Assembly: GCA_039808765.1 (NCBI GenBank)
Contig: JBDHTQ010000003.1
Location: forward strand, 62,001-126,000
Source of the DNA: JBDHTQ01 sp039808765
GTDB lineage: Bacteria; Pseudomonadota; Alphaproteobacteria; UBA2400
Direction: 5' to 3'
Length of the DNA stretch: 64,000 nt
The notes beneath the pieces were generated by a model. That model made no database searches. It saw only the letters and a list, made by a program, of their open reading frames with translations, and was not told the DNA's origin. A program made the translations under genes and the position numbers. Numbering within the stretch: position 1 is the first letter of the stretch; every line of letters starts with the position of its first letter. Shown one piece after another: positions 8,638 through 17,467 of the stretch.

Positions 8638-8658
8638 GAGGGATTATATCGTTCCCTC
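8638..8658. other. small hairpin between convergent transcripts
   Basis: GAGGGA (8638-8643) pairs with TCCCTC (8653-8658) across a 9-base loop. It lies 3' of the minus-strand gene at 8680-8991. No T-run follows on either strand, so a terminator role is unproven. Confidence 0.35.
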
Positions 8659-8679
8659 GTTCTTTAAATTTCTGAGCGA

Positions 8680-8991
8680 TCACATATTGATCGCAAACTG
8701 TGCCCGTCTTTTCAAACGACCGTGATTTTGATTCATCTGATGTTCTTTCAGGCGTTCTTGCTCTTCTCTTACAGACCAATTGATGCTGTTTTGAGCAATG
8801 CTGCGTTTATAGGCCATCATATCGCGTAATATTCTTCTTTGTTCCATGAGCTGGTAGGCTTTTGTCGGACTGCCAGCGTGATCAATTTTATTTGTTAACT
8901 CCTCTAGCACTGACACTTGATCAGAAGGGAATGCCGCATGTAAATCGGGCGTAATTCTCTCCTGCGCGCCAGTAATGGCGAACACTTCCAT
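8680..8991 (-). CDS. hypothetical protein, 103 residues
   Basis: A small, charged, largely helical soluble protein (MEVFAITGAQERITPDLHAAF; LMEQRRILRDMMAYKRS; basic tail KRRAQF) with no domain I recognise. The ribosome binding site AAGGGGAG sits 9 bases before the ATG, which strongly supports translation. It is flanked by the deacetylase terminator on one side and a divergent methyltransferase on the other, so it is monocistronic. No function can be assigned. Confidence 0.7.
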   Translation of the reverse strand: MEVFAITGAQERITPDLHAAFPSDQVSVLEELTNKIDHAGSPTKAYQLMEQRRILRDMMAYKRSIAQNSINWSVREEQERLKEHQMNQNHGRLKRRAQFAINM

Positions 8992-9145
8992 TGGTATTTT
9001 CTCCCCTTAAATATATTTTTATTAGTTTTCGTTATGTTTATTACTTGGTTTTACATCGTTTTTCATTTTTCTTCGTGTCCCTCACTAAAGACATAATGGC
9101 CGAAAACAATTAAAACTTTATCTATTCTCACCCAATACATTGTGA

Positions 9146-9151
9146 TATAAT
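9146..9151 (+). promoter_or_regulatory. -10 element just upstream of a start codon
   Basis: TATAAT lies 6 bases before the ATG at 9158, preceded by TGTGA. A start of transcription at about +7 from the hexamer would fall on the ATG itself. No Shine-Dalgarno sequence lies between them and no good -35 is seen. This suggests a leaderless mRNA. Confidence 0.45.
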
Positions 9152-9157
9152 GATTTT

Positions 9158-9895
9158 ATGTTTTGCGACGTCGTTGAATTGCGCGAATTTTACACCAGCC
9201 CGCTTGGTCGATATGTGCAAGCCATGATGCGGCGCAAAGTTTTGTCATTATGGCCCAATCTAAAAGGGTTAAATGTTGCGGTTATTGGCTATGGAACACC
9301 GCTTTTACGCCCTTTTCTTGAAGAAACAGAGCACGCGTTTGCCTTAATGCCGGCACAGCAGGGCGTTATTCATTGGCCAAAAGAAGCAAAAAACCTTACG
9401 ACGTTGGTCGATGAAACGGCTCTTCCTCTGGCAGACGAATCGCTTGACGGGGTTATTCTTTTTCATGCTTTGGAGGGAACGCGCAATCCCGAGGCTATGC
9501 TGCAAGATATTTGGCGAGTTTTAAAAGGGAATGGTCGATTGATTGTTATTGCGCCTAATCGTACGGGGTTGTGGGCGCAGCTTGATCACACACCCTTTGG
9601 GCAGGGGGCGGCTTTTTCGTTGAGGCAAATAAAGGGAATGCTCAAGAAACACCTTTTTATTCCTGAGAAAGAACGGGGTGCACTCTATATGCCCCCAACA
9701 CGCTGGCGATTGATGCACAAAGCGTCAAAACTGTGGGAGGGGATGGGGTCGTTGTTTTTTCACCCTCTGGCGGGTGTTTGGGTGGTTGAGTGTGCTAAGC
9801 AGCTTTACGCCCCTTTGGCCGGAAAGACCTATCCCGCCAAAAAGGCATTTGTGCCACTCTCACAACCTTCCTCGATAGGATTAAGGGTAAGTTAA
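9158..9895 (+). CDS. class I SAM-dependent methyltransferase (methyltransferase type 11)
   Basis: A 245-residue soluble protein. Motif I is LNVAVIGYGTPLLRPFLEE, a form of the SAM glycine-rich loop common to an alphaproteobacterial subgroup. The acidic post-motif region leads to LPLADESLDGVILFHALEGTRNPEAMLQDIWRVLKGNGRLIVIAPNR, which matches motifs IV to VI of the type 11 family. The substrate is unknown; relatives often sit next to hydroxyacylglutathione hydrolase genes, which is not the case here. There is no visible ribosome binding site, and a -10 box sits directly before the ATG, so its mRNA may be leaderless. Confidence 0.8.
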   Translation: MFCDVVELREFYTSPLGRYVQAMMRRKVLSLWPNLKGLNVAVIGYGTPLLRPFLEETEHAFALMPAQQGVIHWPKEAKNLTTLVDETALPLADESLDGVILFHALEGTRNPEAMLQDIWRVLKGNGRLIVIAPNRTGLWAQLDHTPFGQGAAFSLRQIKGMLKKHLFIPEKERGALYMPPTRWRLMHKASKLWEGMGSLFFHPLAGVWVVECAKQLYAPLAGKTYPAKKAFVPLSQPSSIGLRVS

Positions 9896-9974
9896 GAGTC
9901 TCGCACCAGAATGGCCTCATATATGTTTGTGGAGTTGAGTGCCACAAGCGCATGAGGGGCAGGGTCAGCGCATT

Positions 9975-10841
9975 ATGTTAGCTATTGTTGGTATCCTTGT
10001 TGTATTTGTTTGCGTCTTTGGCGTTTATATTGCCACAGGCGGAAGCATTGAAGTCGTTTTAGAAGCCGCGCCACATGAATTAGGCACAATTTTTGGTGCA
10101 GCGATTGGGGCTTTTTTAATTTCAAACAGCGGAAAGATTGTTAAGTCGACTCTTAAAGATCTTAAGATGGTTTTTAAAGGTGGTCATTGGCGTAAAGGTG
10201 ATTATAATGAATTGTTGTGCCTCCTTTTTCAGCTGTGCAAGTTGATCCGCACAAAAGGTATTATCGCAGCCGAATCGCATATTGAAAAACCGGACGAGAG
10301 TACGATCTTTAAAAATTATCCCCATATTGCGCACGATCATTTTACCATGGGGCTGATTACCGACACCTTGCGTATGATGACGATGAACTTTGAAGATCCA
10401 TTACATGTTGAAGATCATATCAACCGCCAGATCGATAAATATCACCATGAGCATACAAAGCCTGGTGATGCCTTGCAGGCCATGGCTGATGGTTTGCCAG
10501 CGCTGGGGATTGTGGCGGCTGTGCTGGGTGTTATTAAAACCATGGCGTCGATTAACGAGCCACCATCAGTGCTGGGGATGATGATTGGTTCTGCGCTGGT
10601 GGGAACATTTCTTGGTGTTTTTCTTGCGTACGGGCTGGTGGGGCCAGCGGCCTCGCGCCTAAAACAGGTTTATGAAGAAGATCACCAATTTTATTGTATT
10701 ATTCGTGATGTGCTGGTGGCTCATTTACAGGGATGCGCACCGCAGGTTTCAGTTGAAGTGGGGCGCGGAAATATTCCCTCTGCCTTACAACCGACCTTTG
10801 CCCAGCTGGAAGAAGCACTGAATAATATTGCACCAGTATAA
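9975..10841 (+). CDS. motA: flagellar motor stator protein MotA
   Basis: A 288-residue inner-membrane protein; with MotB it forms the proton-conducting stator. It starts MLAIVGILVVFVCVFGVYIATGG, the first transmembrane helix. A second helix is near residues 22-42, and the large cytoplasmic loop (KGGHWRKGDYNELLCLLFQLCKLIR) contains the charged residues that contact FliG. Helices 3 and 4 are ADGLPALGIVAAVLGVIKTM and MIGSALVGTFLGVFLAYGLVGP. ATG 9975 gives the usual family start, with AGGG 10 bases upstream; a GTG at 9939 preceded by GGAG is the alternative. No motB follows, so MotB must be encoded elsewhere. Confidence 0.95.
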   Translation: MLAIVGILVVFVCVFGVYIATGGSIEVVLEAAPHELGTIFGAAIGAFLISNSGKIVKSTLKDLKMVFKGGHWRKGDYNELLCLLFQLCKLIRTKGIIAAESHIEKPDESTIFKNYPHIAHDHFTMGLITDTLRMMTMNFEDPLHVEDHINRQIDKYHHEHTKPGDALQAMADGLPALGIVAAVLGVIKTMASINEPPSVLGMMIGSALVGTFLGVFLAYGLVGPAASRLKQVYEEDHQFYCIIRDVLVAHLQGCAPQVSVEVGRGNIPSALQPTFAQLEEALNNIAPV

Positions 10842-10856
10842 GGTGGGTCGTTGCTC

Positions 10857-11579
10857 TCAGTGTTTCTCACGAGAAGGGGGCGTGTTTTGCATCTCTGCTG
10901 TGGGCGCCTCGGCCTGCTTTTGAAATTCGGCTTCAACGTCAACTGTTACGCTGTCACTAATTTGTGGAATAAGCGCTTTCATGCCCCAGGTCGATCGCTT
11001 GAAAGTGGCCGTGCCGGAAAAACCCATCTCATAGACGTTGGCGTAAGGGTTGATGCCTTTTTTGTTGAATTTGACATTGAGAACGACAGGTTGCGTTACA
11101 CCCAGTAGCGTAAGCTGTCCCAAAACTTTTGCTGTGATGGAGGACGTAAAAACAACCTGCTGACTGGTAAAGGTAATCTCTGGAAATTGTTCAACATTGA
11201 AAAACTGTTCGCTCTTTAATTCTTTTTCCACATCATCGCTAACCACATCAATGCTTTCGGGGGTAATGGTCACACTGAGCTGGCTTTGTGTTGGTTTAAC
11301 AGGATCAAGAACCAAGGTTGCATCAAACACATTAAAGCGCCCGACATAGGTTACAAATCCTAAGTGATCAACTTTAAAGGTGAGCGAAGAGTGTGGGCGA
11401 TCCAGCTTGAAAGTGCCACCCATGTCTGGGCTCATCATCGGGGGGGAGGCGGTATGTGTCTGCGCAGTTTGAGCTTGCGCAAGGTGAGGGGTAAAAGGCT
11501 GATTAATTAAAGCGATGCCCAAAAACACTGTGTTCAGGGCGGTTAGCCCCCATCGCCTTTTGTTAAAAAAATGCACCAT
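10857..11579 (-). CDS. YceI family periplasmic protein
   Basis: A 240-residue exported protein of the YceI lipocalin-like family, which binds isoprenoid or other amphipathic ligands in the periplasm. A basic N-terminus (MVHFFNKRRWG) and hydrophobic stretch ending ...LAQAQ form the signal peptide. The domain has the family pattern FKLDRPHSSLTFKVDHLGFVTYVGRF, SVTITPESIDV, FFNVEQFPEITFTS, LTLLGVTQPV and TFKRSTWGM. The start is set by AAGGAG 8 bases upstream of the ATG at 11579. It is convergent with motA and monocistronic. Confidence 0.92.
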   Translation of the reverse strand: MVHFFNKRRWGLTALNTVFLGIALINQPFTPHLAQAQTAQTHTASPPMMSPDMGGTFKLDRPHSSLTFKVDHLGFVTYVGRFNVFDATLVLDPVKPTQSQLSVTITPESIDVVSDDVEKELKSEQFFNVEQFPEITFTSQQVVFTSSITAKVLGQLTLLGVTQPVVLNVKFNKKGINPYANVYEMGFSGTATFKRSTWGMKALIPQISDSVTVDVEAEFQKQAEAPTAEMQNTPPSREKH

Positions 11580-11938
11580 CCACGATCTCCTTTTGGCGAA
11601 AGATGACATACTCCAGACCAATGGGGAAGCAGAGATGCCGCAACAATTTTGAAATTTTGTAAGTTTTTGAGGTCTGAACAAGGACAGAAAAGTGAATTGT
11701 TTAAAAATTTACGCTTTTCTGCAACAGGTCTTAACCAAAAAATCAGAAAAATTAACCTTCTGCAAACTCTCTATTTATTAACATACTCCTACAGTGTAAG
11801 TCCATATCTGTAGAGTGCATCGGGCAGGACAGGTAGTCTCTCTTTACGAATGGGCATAAAAATTGGCTTTACAAGCCGGTTTTTACAAGGAAACTGCTCA
11901 ACTGGGCAGATAAAAAGGGGAGGCAGACAAAAAGCGGT
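11580..11938. other. intergenic region with the fliF operon promoter area
   Basis: This 359-base AT-rich gap separates divergent yceI and fliF and should hold both promoters. I find no clear sigma-54 site (TGGC-N8-TTGC) despite FlbD being in the operon. A small imperfect hairpin, GGCTT-TAC-AAGCC extended by G-U and A-U pairs (11861-11881) and followed by T5, lies 58 bases before fliF. GGGGAGG at about 11917 is 15 bases from the fliF ATG, an unusually long spacing. Confidence 0.4.
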
Positions 11939-13588
11939 ATGAACGGCTTTCTGCAAACACTTAAAAATTTAGGGCCCATTCGCTTGGCGGCACTGGGCGG
12001 TATAACAGTCGCTTTGTTGCTGGGGTTTGTGCTGATCATGACGCAAGTCGGATCACCTACAATGACCACGCTATATCGCGGCCTTTCTCCGGCTGATGGG
12101 GGAGCGATCATTCAACGCTTAGAGCAGTTGAACATTCAATATGAAGCGTCAAGTGATGGTACGCGTATTTCTGTGCCTTCAGAAGAAGCCGGCCGTGTGA
12201 AAATGATGCTTGCTGAGGAAGGCTTACCCAACGGCGGTGGCGTAGGGTATGAGATTTTCAATAAACCGGAAGGATTTGGCACCACCTCGTTCTTGCAGAA
12301 TTTAAACCAGCAACGCGCCCTTGAGGGTGAACTGGCGCGCACGATTCGCACTGTTCAGGGTGTATCCGGCGCGCGCGTTCAATTGGTTTTGCCCCGTCGT
12401 GAGTTGTTTTCGCGAGATGCAGCGCAGTCGCGTGCCAGTGTTTTTCTTGAGTTACGGGGTACCTCGCTTGACCGTCAGCAGATTTCAGCCATCCAGCATT
12501 TAGTGGCTTCAGCTGTACCGCAGCTTGATCCTGATCGGGTATCGATTGTTGATTCACGGGGAAATTTACTTGCTGCCGGAACGGGTTCAGATACGGCGAC
12601 CGCTCAACAAACTGCGGTCGAAGAACGTCGCATCTCCATTGAGCAACGCTTGGCCCAGCGCGTGGAAGAGATTTTGGGCCGCACAGTCGGCTTTGATAAA
12701 GTGCGTGCTGAAGTGACGGTCGAGTTGGATATGGACAGCAGTACAACGCAATCTGAATCGTATGATCCTGAAGCGCAGGTTGCACGCTCAACCCAATCTG
12801 TGACGGAGAAAAAGGAAGATAAAGAACCAACAGCTGCGGATGCGGTTTCCGTGGGCAACAATCTTCCCGGCAGTCAGCAAAATGCGACGCCCGGACCGTC
12901 CACGCCCACCTCAACCAGTAATCGGACAGAAGAAACCACCAATTTCGAAATCAGTAAAACGACCAAAAATTCTGTGAAAGAAGCCGGTTCTATTAAACGT
13001 ATCTCGGTGGCCGTTTTGGTTGATGGGCGCTATGTGAGCGAAGGTGAGGGAAAAGACGCGAAAGAGGTTTACAAACCGCGTGATCAGGCTGAGTTGGATC
13101 AATATGCTGCGCTCGTACGTAATGCGGTCGGGTTTGATGCCAATCGCGGCGATAGTGTGGAAGTTGCTAACTTGCAATTTGCCGAACGTGTGGTTGATCA
13201 AGCACCTGATATGATGCGTGCTGTGCTGGAAAATCCATGGGTCAAGGATTTGATCAAAATTGCGCTCATTGGGTTGCTGATTATTCTGGGGCTGATGGTC
13301 TTGCGCCCGCTTATCAAGAGCTTGATGGAAATAAAGCCTTCGATGGAAGAAAAAATGCTGGCTGAAACCCAGCGCGCTGCCGGTCAATTACCACCTCCCA
13401 CCAGTGCGCTTGCCCAACAGCTTCAGGATTCTGAAAACGGGGATGATGAGGCAGAAAGCATGATTGACATTAATCGGGTGGATGGTCGTGTCAAAGCCTC
13501 TTCATTGAAGAAAATGGGTGAGATTATCGACAAACACCCCGAAGAAGCCGTGGCGATTATCCGCCAGTGGATTTATGCGGAAAGCTGA
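11939..13588 (+). CDS. fliF: flagellar MS-ring protein FliF
   Basis: A 549-residue inner-membrane protein that builds the MS ring of the basal body. The first transmembrane helix is LAALGGITVALLLGFVLIM (about 16-34). The YscJ/FliF ring-building domain follows (LYRGLSPADGGAIIQRLEQLNIQYEA; FLQNLNQQRALEGELARTI; GARVQLVLP). Next is the periplasmic C-terminal ring domain with a low-complexity insert (about 290-330). The second transmembrane helix is IALIGLLIILGLMVL, and the cytoplasmic tail that binds FliG ends VKASSLKKMGEIIDKHPEEAVAIIRQWIYAES. The length fits the family. It is the first gene of the fliF-fliG-fliH-fliN-flbD-flhA run. Confidence 0.97.
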   Translation: MNGFLQTLKNLGPIRLAALGGITVALLLGFVLIMTQVGSPTMTTLYRGLSPADGGAIIQRLEQLNIQYEASSDGTRISVPSEEAGRVKMMLAEEGLPNGGGVGYEIFNKPEGFGTTSFLQNLNQQRALEGELARTIRTVQGVSGARVQLVLPRRELFSRDAAQSRASVFLELRGTSLDRQQISAIQHLVASAVPQLDPDRVSIVDSRGNLLAAGTGSDTATAQQTAVEERRISIEQRLAQRVEEILGRTVGFDKVRAEVTVELDMDSSTTQSESYDPEAQVARSTQSVTEKKEDKEPTAADAVSVGNNLPGSQQNATPGPSTPTSTSNRTEETTNFEISKTTKNSVKEAGSIKRISVAVLVDGRYVSEGEGKDAKEVYKPRDQAELDQYAALVRNAVGFDANRGDSVEVANLQFAERVVDQAPDMMRAVLENPWVKDLIKIALIGLLIILGLMVLRPLIKSLMEIKPSMEEKMLAETQRAAGQLPPPTSALAQQLQDSENGDDEAESMIDINRVDGRVKASSLKKMGEIIDKHPEEAVAIIRQWIYAES

Positions 13589-13605
13589 TATAGGAAAAAA
13601 AATCG

Positions 13606-14625
13606 ATGGCACAACGCGTACGTGAAGATTATCGATCCCTGACTGGCCCCGAAAAGGCAGCGGTGTTGCTGCTCGCTATCGGTGAAGAGCATGCCCTGAA
13701 GGTTTTCAGTCACATGGATGATGAAGAGATCAAAGAAATCTCGCAGGTTATGGCAAATCTTGGCACAGTAAGCTCCGGCATTATCGAGAAATTGTTTGTG
13801 GAATTTGCCGATCAACTTTCCTCAACAGGTTCACTCGTGGGAACGTATGAAAGCACCGAACGTTTGCTTAGCCGCGTTTTGGGTAAAGAAAAAGTCGGTG
13901 CGATCATGGAAGAAATTCGTGGTCCTGCCGGGCGTACCATGTGGGATAAGCTGGGCAACGTCAACGAAGAGGTCTTGGCGAACTATCTGAAAAATGAGTA
14001 TCCGCAGACGGTTGCTGTTGTTGTTTCTAAGCTGAAGTCTGACCATGCTGCGCGTGTTTTGTCGCTCTTGCCGGAAAATTTTTCTATGGAAGTGATCATG
14101 CGCATGCTGCGTATGGAGGCCGTACAAAAAGATGTGCTTGATGATGTGGAGCGCACGTTGCGTACCGAATTTATGAGCAATTTGGCGCGCTCGCAGCGTC
14201 GTGATTCGCATGAAGTGATGGCGGAAATCTTTAATAGTTTGGATCGCAACACAGAAAATCGTTTGATGGCAGCCTTGGAAGAGCGTAACCGCGATTCCGC
14301 TGAGAAAATCAAGAATCTGATGTTTACCTTTGAAGATCTGCAGAAAATCGATCCCAGTGGCATTCAGGTGTTGCTGCGTCAGGTTGATAAAGGAAAATTG
14401 GGGATTGCGCTCAAGGGGGCGCCCGATGGCATGCGCGATCTTTTCTTCTCCAATATGTCAGAGCGTGCAGCCAAAATTCTCAAAGAAGATATGGAGAGTA
14501 TGGGGCCTATTCGCTTGCGCGATGTGGAAGAAGCGCAAAGTTACATGGTTCAACTCGCCAAGGATTTGGCATCTAAAGGCGAAATTGTTATTGCCGAAGG
14601 TGGCAAAGACGAATTGGTGTACTAA
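13606..14625 (+). CDS. fliG: flagellar motor switch protein FliG
   Basis: A 339-residue cytoplasmic switch protein. The N-terminal domain (LTGPEKAAVLLLAIGEEHALKVFSHMDDEEI) binds the FliF tail. The middle domain (LKNEYPQTVAVVVSKLKSDHAARVLSLLPE) stacks against FliM. The C-terminal torque domain (FTFEDLQKIDPSGIQVLLRQVD; LFFSNMSERAAKILKEDMESMGPIRLRDVEEAQ) interacts with MotA. The length and motifs are normal. It starts 17 bases after fliF. Confidence 0.98.
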   Translation: MAQRVREDYRSLTGPEKAAVLLLAIGEEHALKVFSHMDDEEIKEISQVMANLGTVSSGIIEKLFVEFADQLSSTGSLVGTYESTERLLSRVLGKEKVGAIMEEIRGPAGRTMWDKLGNVNEEVLANYLKNEYPQTVAVVVSKLKSDHAARVLSLLPENFSMEVIMRMLRMEAVQKDVLDDVERTLRTEFMSNLARSQRRDSHEVMAEIFNSLDRNTENRLMAALEERNRDSAEKIKNLMFTFEDLQKIDPSGIQVLLRQVDKGKLGIALKGAPDGMRDLFFSNMSERAAKILKEDMESMGPIRLRDVEEAQSYMVQLAKDLASKGEIVIAEGGKDELVY

Positions 14626-14675
14626 TTTCGTGTTATGTTTGTTTTTCCCACACGATGTTTTGAAGGCGCTTAAAA

Positions 14676-15554
14676 ATGGAAAAGTTTCTTTTTGATGTGC
14701 GCTTTGATCAGCAAGAGTCGCTCCCTTCCTCCGAGGAAGAGGGGGGGACTCTTGGTCCCGAGATCGTGGAAGAACCGGAAGAACCAGAACCTCCCCCTCC
14801 CCCTACTTTTTCGGAAGAAGAATTGGTGGCAGTGCGTAACGCTGCTTTTCAACAGGGCGTTGAGCAAGGCTTGCAACAAGGCCGACTGGAGGCCAATCAA
14901 ACACAGCAGCAACGTTTTGTTGTGGTTTTAGAAGCGCTTTCGCATCGTTTGACTTTGCTTTTGAGCGAAGAATCAGCACGTGTTGCTCAAAGCCGTGAAA
15001 TGACGTTGCAGATTGCTTTGGCAATCGCACGTAAGTTACTGCCTCATTATACGGCACATCATGGACTGGATGAGATTATCAACGCTGTGCAGCAGGTGAT
15101 GCTCGGCATTGGTGAAACGCCTCGCCTGATGGTGCGGTTGCATCCCAATCATGTTGATGCCATTGCTCTGCGCTTGCAAGAGCTGGTGGGGCATCATGGT
15201 ATCACCAGCAAGGTTGTGGTGGTGCCGGACATGTCGTTAAGTGAAGCAGACTGTTTGATCGAGTGGTCAGACGGTGGATTAGAGCGCGATACCATGCGTA
15301 TTTGGAGTAGCATCGATAAATTGGCCGCCGAGGTGTTGCAAGGCGCTCATATCGCTCGTCATGCAGGGCAAGACCAGCGCCATGCGGATATGTTGTCTTC
15401 TGCCACGGGTCAGGCGGCGCTTGAGACAGAGCAGCAGTTCCCCTCTTCAGAGCGTCCGCTGCAATCGCCAATACCGTCACAAGTGCAGTCCTTTACACCA
15501 CAAATCGACGCAGAAGTGAAAAATGAGGATAGAAAAACGCATGAGAGTGAGTAA
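14676..15554 (+). CDS. fliH: flagellar assembly protein FliH (FlbE-like)
   Basis: A 292-residue cytoplasmic protein that regulates the FliI export ATPase. After an acidic and proline-rich stretch (EEPEEPEPPPPPTFSEEE, about 29-46) comes a Gln/Gly/Glu-rich AAFQQGVEQGLQQGRLEA helix typical of FliH glycine repeats. The conserved C-terminal domain follows (LALAIARKLLPHY, MVRLHPNHVDAI, ADCLIEWSDGGLERD). In Caulobacter the equivalent gene in this operon is flbE. The tail beyond about residue 230 is low complexity. No fliI lies next to it. Confidence 0.88.
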   Translation: MEKFLFDVRFDQQESLPSSEEEGGTLGPEIVEEPEEPEPPPPPTFSEEELVAVRNAAFQQGVEQGLQQGRLEANQTQQQRFVVVLEALSHRLTLLLSEESARVAQSREMTLQIALAIARKLLPHYTAHHGLDEIINAVQQVMLGIGETPRLMVRLHPNHVDAIALRLQELVGHHGITSKVVVVPDMSLSEADCLIEWSDGGLERDTMRIWSSIDKLAAEVLQGAHIARHAGQDQRHADMLSSATGQAALETEQQFPSSERPLQSPIPSQVQSFTPQIDAEVKNEDRKTHESE

Positions 15555-15578
15555 AGTAAGAGTGAGGGAGGGCAAACC

Positions 15579-15902
15579 ATGCCAGTAAACGAAGGAGACG
15601 GTCTTAATCTGAGCGATTTAGGCGGCAGCATTGCCTCAGGCGAGACCGGGGTGACACGTGATCTGGAAGCCATCTATGGAATTCCGGTACAGGTGACGGC
15701 GGTATTGGGAAAAACAACCATGCCTGTCAACCAGTTGCTGAAGCTTGGTCGCGGTGCGGTTGTGCCGCTGGATCGCAAGGTGGGCGAGGCCATTGATATT
15801 TATGTTAATAATCGCTTGGTTGCACGCGGAGAAGTCGTTGTAACCGAAGACCGTCTGGGCGTGACCATGACCGAAATTGTGAAAAGTGATCGCAACAGTT
15901 AA
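15579..15902 (+). CDS. fliN: flagellar motor switch protein FliN
   Basis: A 107-residue SpoA/surface-presentation-domain protein of the C ring. The core IPVQVTAVLGKTTMPVNQLLKLGRGAVVPLDRKVGEAIDIYVNNRLVARGEVVV is the FliN signature. GGGAGGG lies 6-7 bases upstream of the ATG. It sits between fliH and flbD, matching the Caulobacter fliF operon. No fliM is present in the window. Confidence 0.96.
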   Translation: MPVNEGDGLNLSDLGGSIASGETGVTRDLEAIYGIPVQVTAVLGKTTMPVNQLLKLGRGAVVPLDRKVGEAIDIYVNNRLVARGEVVVTEDRLGVTMTEIVKSDRNS

Positions 15903-15935
15903 TGCAATCAACGCGAGGGAAGTGGGCACAAACTT

Positions 15936-17384
15936 ATGCGTCTTTTAATCGTCGGCAAACTTGAAGGATACTTGGCAGAGGCCGGCCGCATCGCGGTTAG
16001 CAAGGGGGCTAAGGTATCGCATATTGACGATATCGACGGCGCTCTCAATGCCTTGCGGATGGGCAAGGGCGGCGACTTGATTTTTGTTGATGTGGTTTGC
16101 GATGTCGCCCGTTTTCTTACAGCGCTTAAAGATGAACGTTTTACGCAGCCCGTTGTTGCGTGTGGCATCGGTAACGATGCGACTGCTGCTGTTAAAGCCA
16201 TTCGTGCAGGTGCAAAAGAATATATTCCACTTCCCCCCGATGCCGAATTAATTGGCGCAGTCCTGACGGCGGTTGCTGAAGAATCGACGCAGTTCATTGG
16301 AAAAGATCCGGTCATGCAAAGTGTGCTCAAACTTGCGGATCAGATTGCACCGTCTGATGCGTCGGTTTTGATCGTGGGAGAGAGCGGAACCGGTAAAGAA
16401 GTTATGGCCCGATACATTCATGCGCGTTCCAAACGGGCACAGGGTACATTTGTGGCTTTAAACTGTGCAGCAATACCCGAAAACTTGCTGGAATCAGAAT
16501 TGTTTGGTCATGAAAAAGGCGCATTTACAGGTGCTGTTGCTCGCCGTGTCGGCAAGTTTGAAGAAGCCTCAGGTGGAACACTGCTTCTTGATGAAGTGAC
16601 CGAAATGGATCCGCGCTTGCAGGCCAAACTCTTAAGGGCATTACAGGAAAAAGAAATTGACCGGGTTGGTGGTGCAGCGCCAGTTAAAATTGATGTGCGT
16701 ATTTTAGCCACCTCAAACCGCAACATGGCAGAAGCCGTCAGGAGCGGACAATTTCGTGAAGATCTTTTCTATCGCCTTAATGTGGTGACGCTTAAGCTAC
16801 CACCTTTGCGCGATCGCCCCAACGATATTCCTGTTTTGGCCGAGCATTTTACCAAAAAATACACGGAAGAAAATCATACCGGGGGAAAATCGATTTCCAG
16901 CGCGGCGCGCGAGCTTTTGGTGCATCATTCTTGGCGGGGAAATGTGCGCGAGTTGGAAAATACCATGCATCGGGCAGTGCTTTTGTCTCCCACCAATGTG
17001 ATTGAGAAGGATGCGATCATTTTAAGCAATGATCTGTTTTATGAATCCCCCGTGTCGGCACCGGTTGTGGTGGCGCAATCCATGTCTTCAATAGGTGAAG
17101 GTAAAAGCGCTGCTGATCCTATGCCGGCGCAAGGACGGCCAGTGGTTGCAAAAGAATCTTTGCCCGTTGTACAACCGCCTGTCCCTGCTGTTGGTCGCAC
17201 TGTTGCTGAAGTGGAGCGTGGGCTGATTATTGATACCCTCTCTCACTGTTTGGGAAATCGTACCCATGCAGCCACCATTTTGGGAATCTCAATCCGTACC
17301 CTGCGCAACAAACTGAAACAATACAGTGATGAAGGGTTCTCTGTGCCGCCACCCGCTGCCGGCGAAACGTCTGAGGCGGTTTAA
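15936..17384 (+). CDS. flbD: sigma-54-dependent flagellar regulator FlbD
   Basis: A 482-residue enhancer-binding protein. The N-terminal receiver-like domain (about 1-115) is degenerate: it begins LLIVGKLEG where canonical receivers have an acidic pair, though an Asp is kept in DLIFVDVV. The AAA+ domain has Walker A GESGTGKE, the sigma-54 contact loop GAFTGA and Walker B GGTLLLDEV. The C-terminal Fis-type HTH ends GNRTHAATILGISIRTLRNKLKQY. In Caulobacter FlbD controls late flagellar genes from sigma-54 promoters. Its place after fliN supports this identity. Confidence 0.94.
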   Translation: MRLLIVGKLEGYLAEAGRIAVSKGAKVSHIDDIDGALNALRMGKGGDLIFVDVVCDVARFLTALKDERFTQPVVACGIGNDATAAVKAIRAGAKEYIPLPPDAELIGAVLTAVAEESTQFIGKDPVMQSVLKLADQIAPSDASVLIVGESGTGKEVMARYIHARSKRAQGTFVALNCAAIPENLLESELFGHEKGAFTGAVARRVGKFEEASGGTLLLDEVTEMDPRLQAKLLRALQEKEIDRVGGAAPVKIDVRILATSNRNMAEAVRSGQFREDLFYRLNVVTLKLPPLRDRPNDIPVLAEHFTKKYTEENHTGGKSISSAARELLVHHSWRGNVRELENTMHRAVLLSPTNVIEKDAIILSNDLFYESPVSAPVVVAQSMSSIGEGKSAADPMPAQGRPVVAKESLPVVQPPVPAVGRTVAEVERGLIIDTLSHCLGNRTHAATILGISIRTLRNKLKQYSDEGFSVPPPAAGETSEAV

Positions 17385-17467
17385 AAGTCGTTGGCGTAAG
17401 TGGAATGAACTTAACCGCCGGGGAGAGTAAAAGGCAATGGTCACGAATTGTCGTCGGAGAATGATGA

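Noticed and set aside
11580..11938. Sigma-54 promoter before fliF
   Set aside because: No GG/GC pair with the correct spacing and flanks was found.
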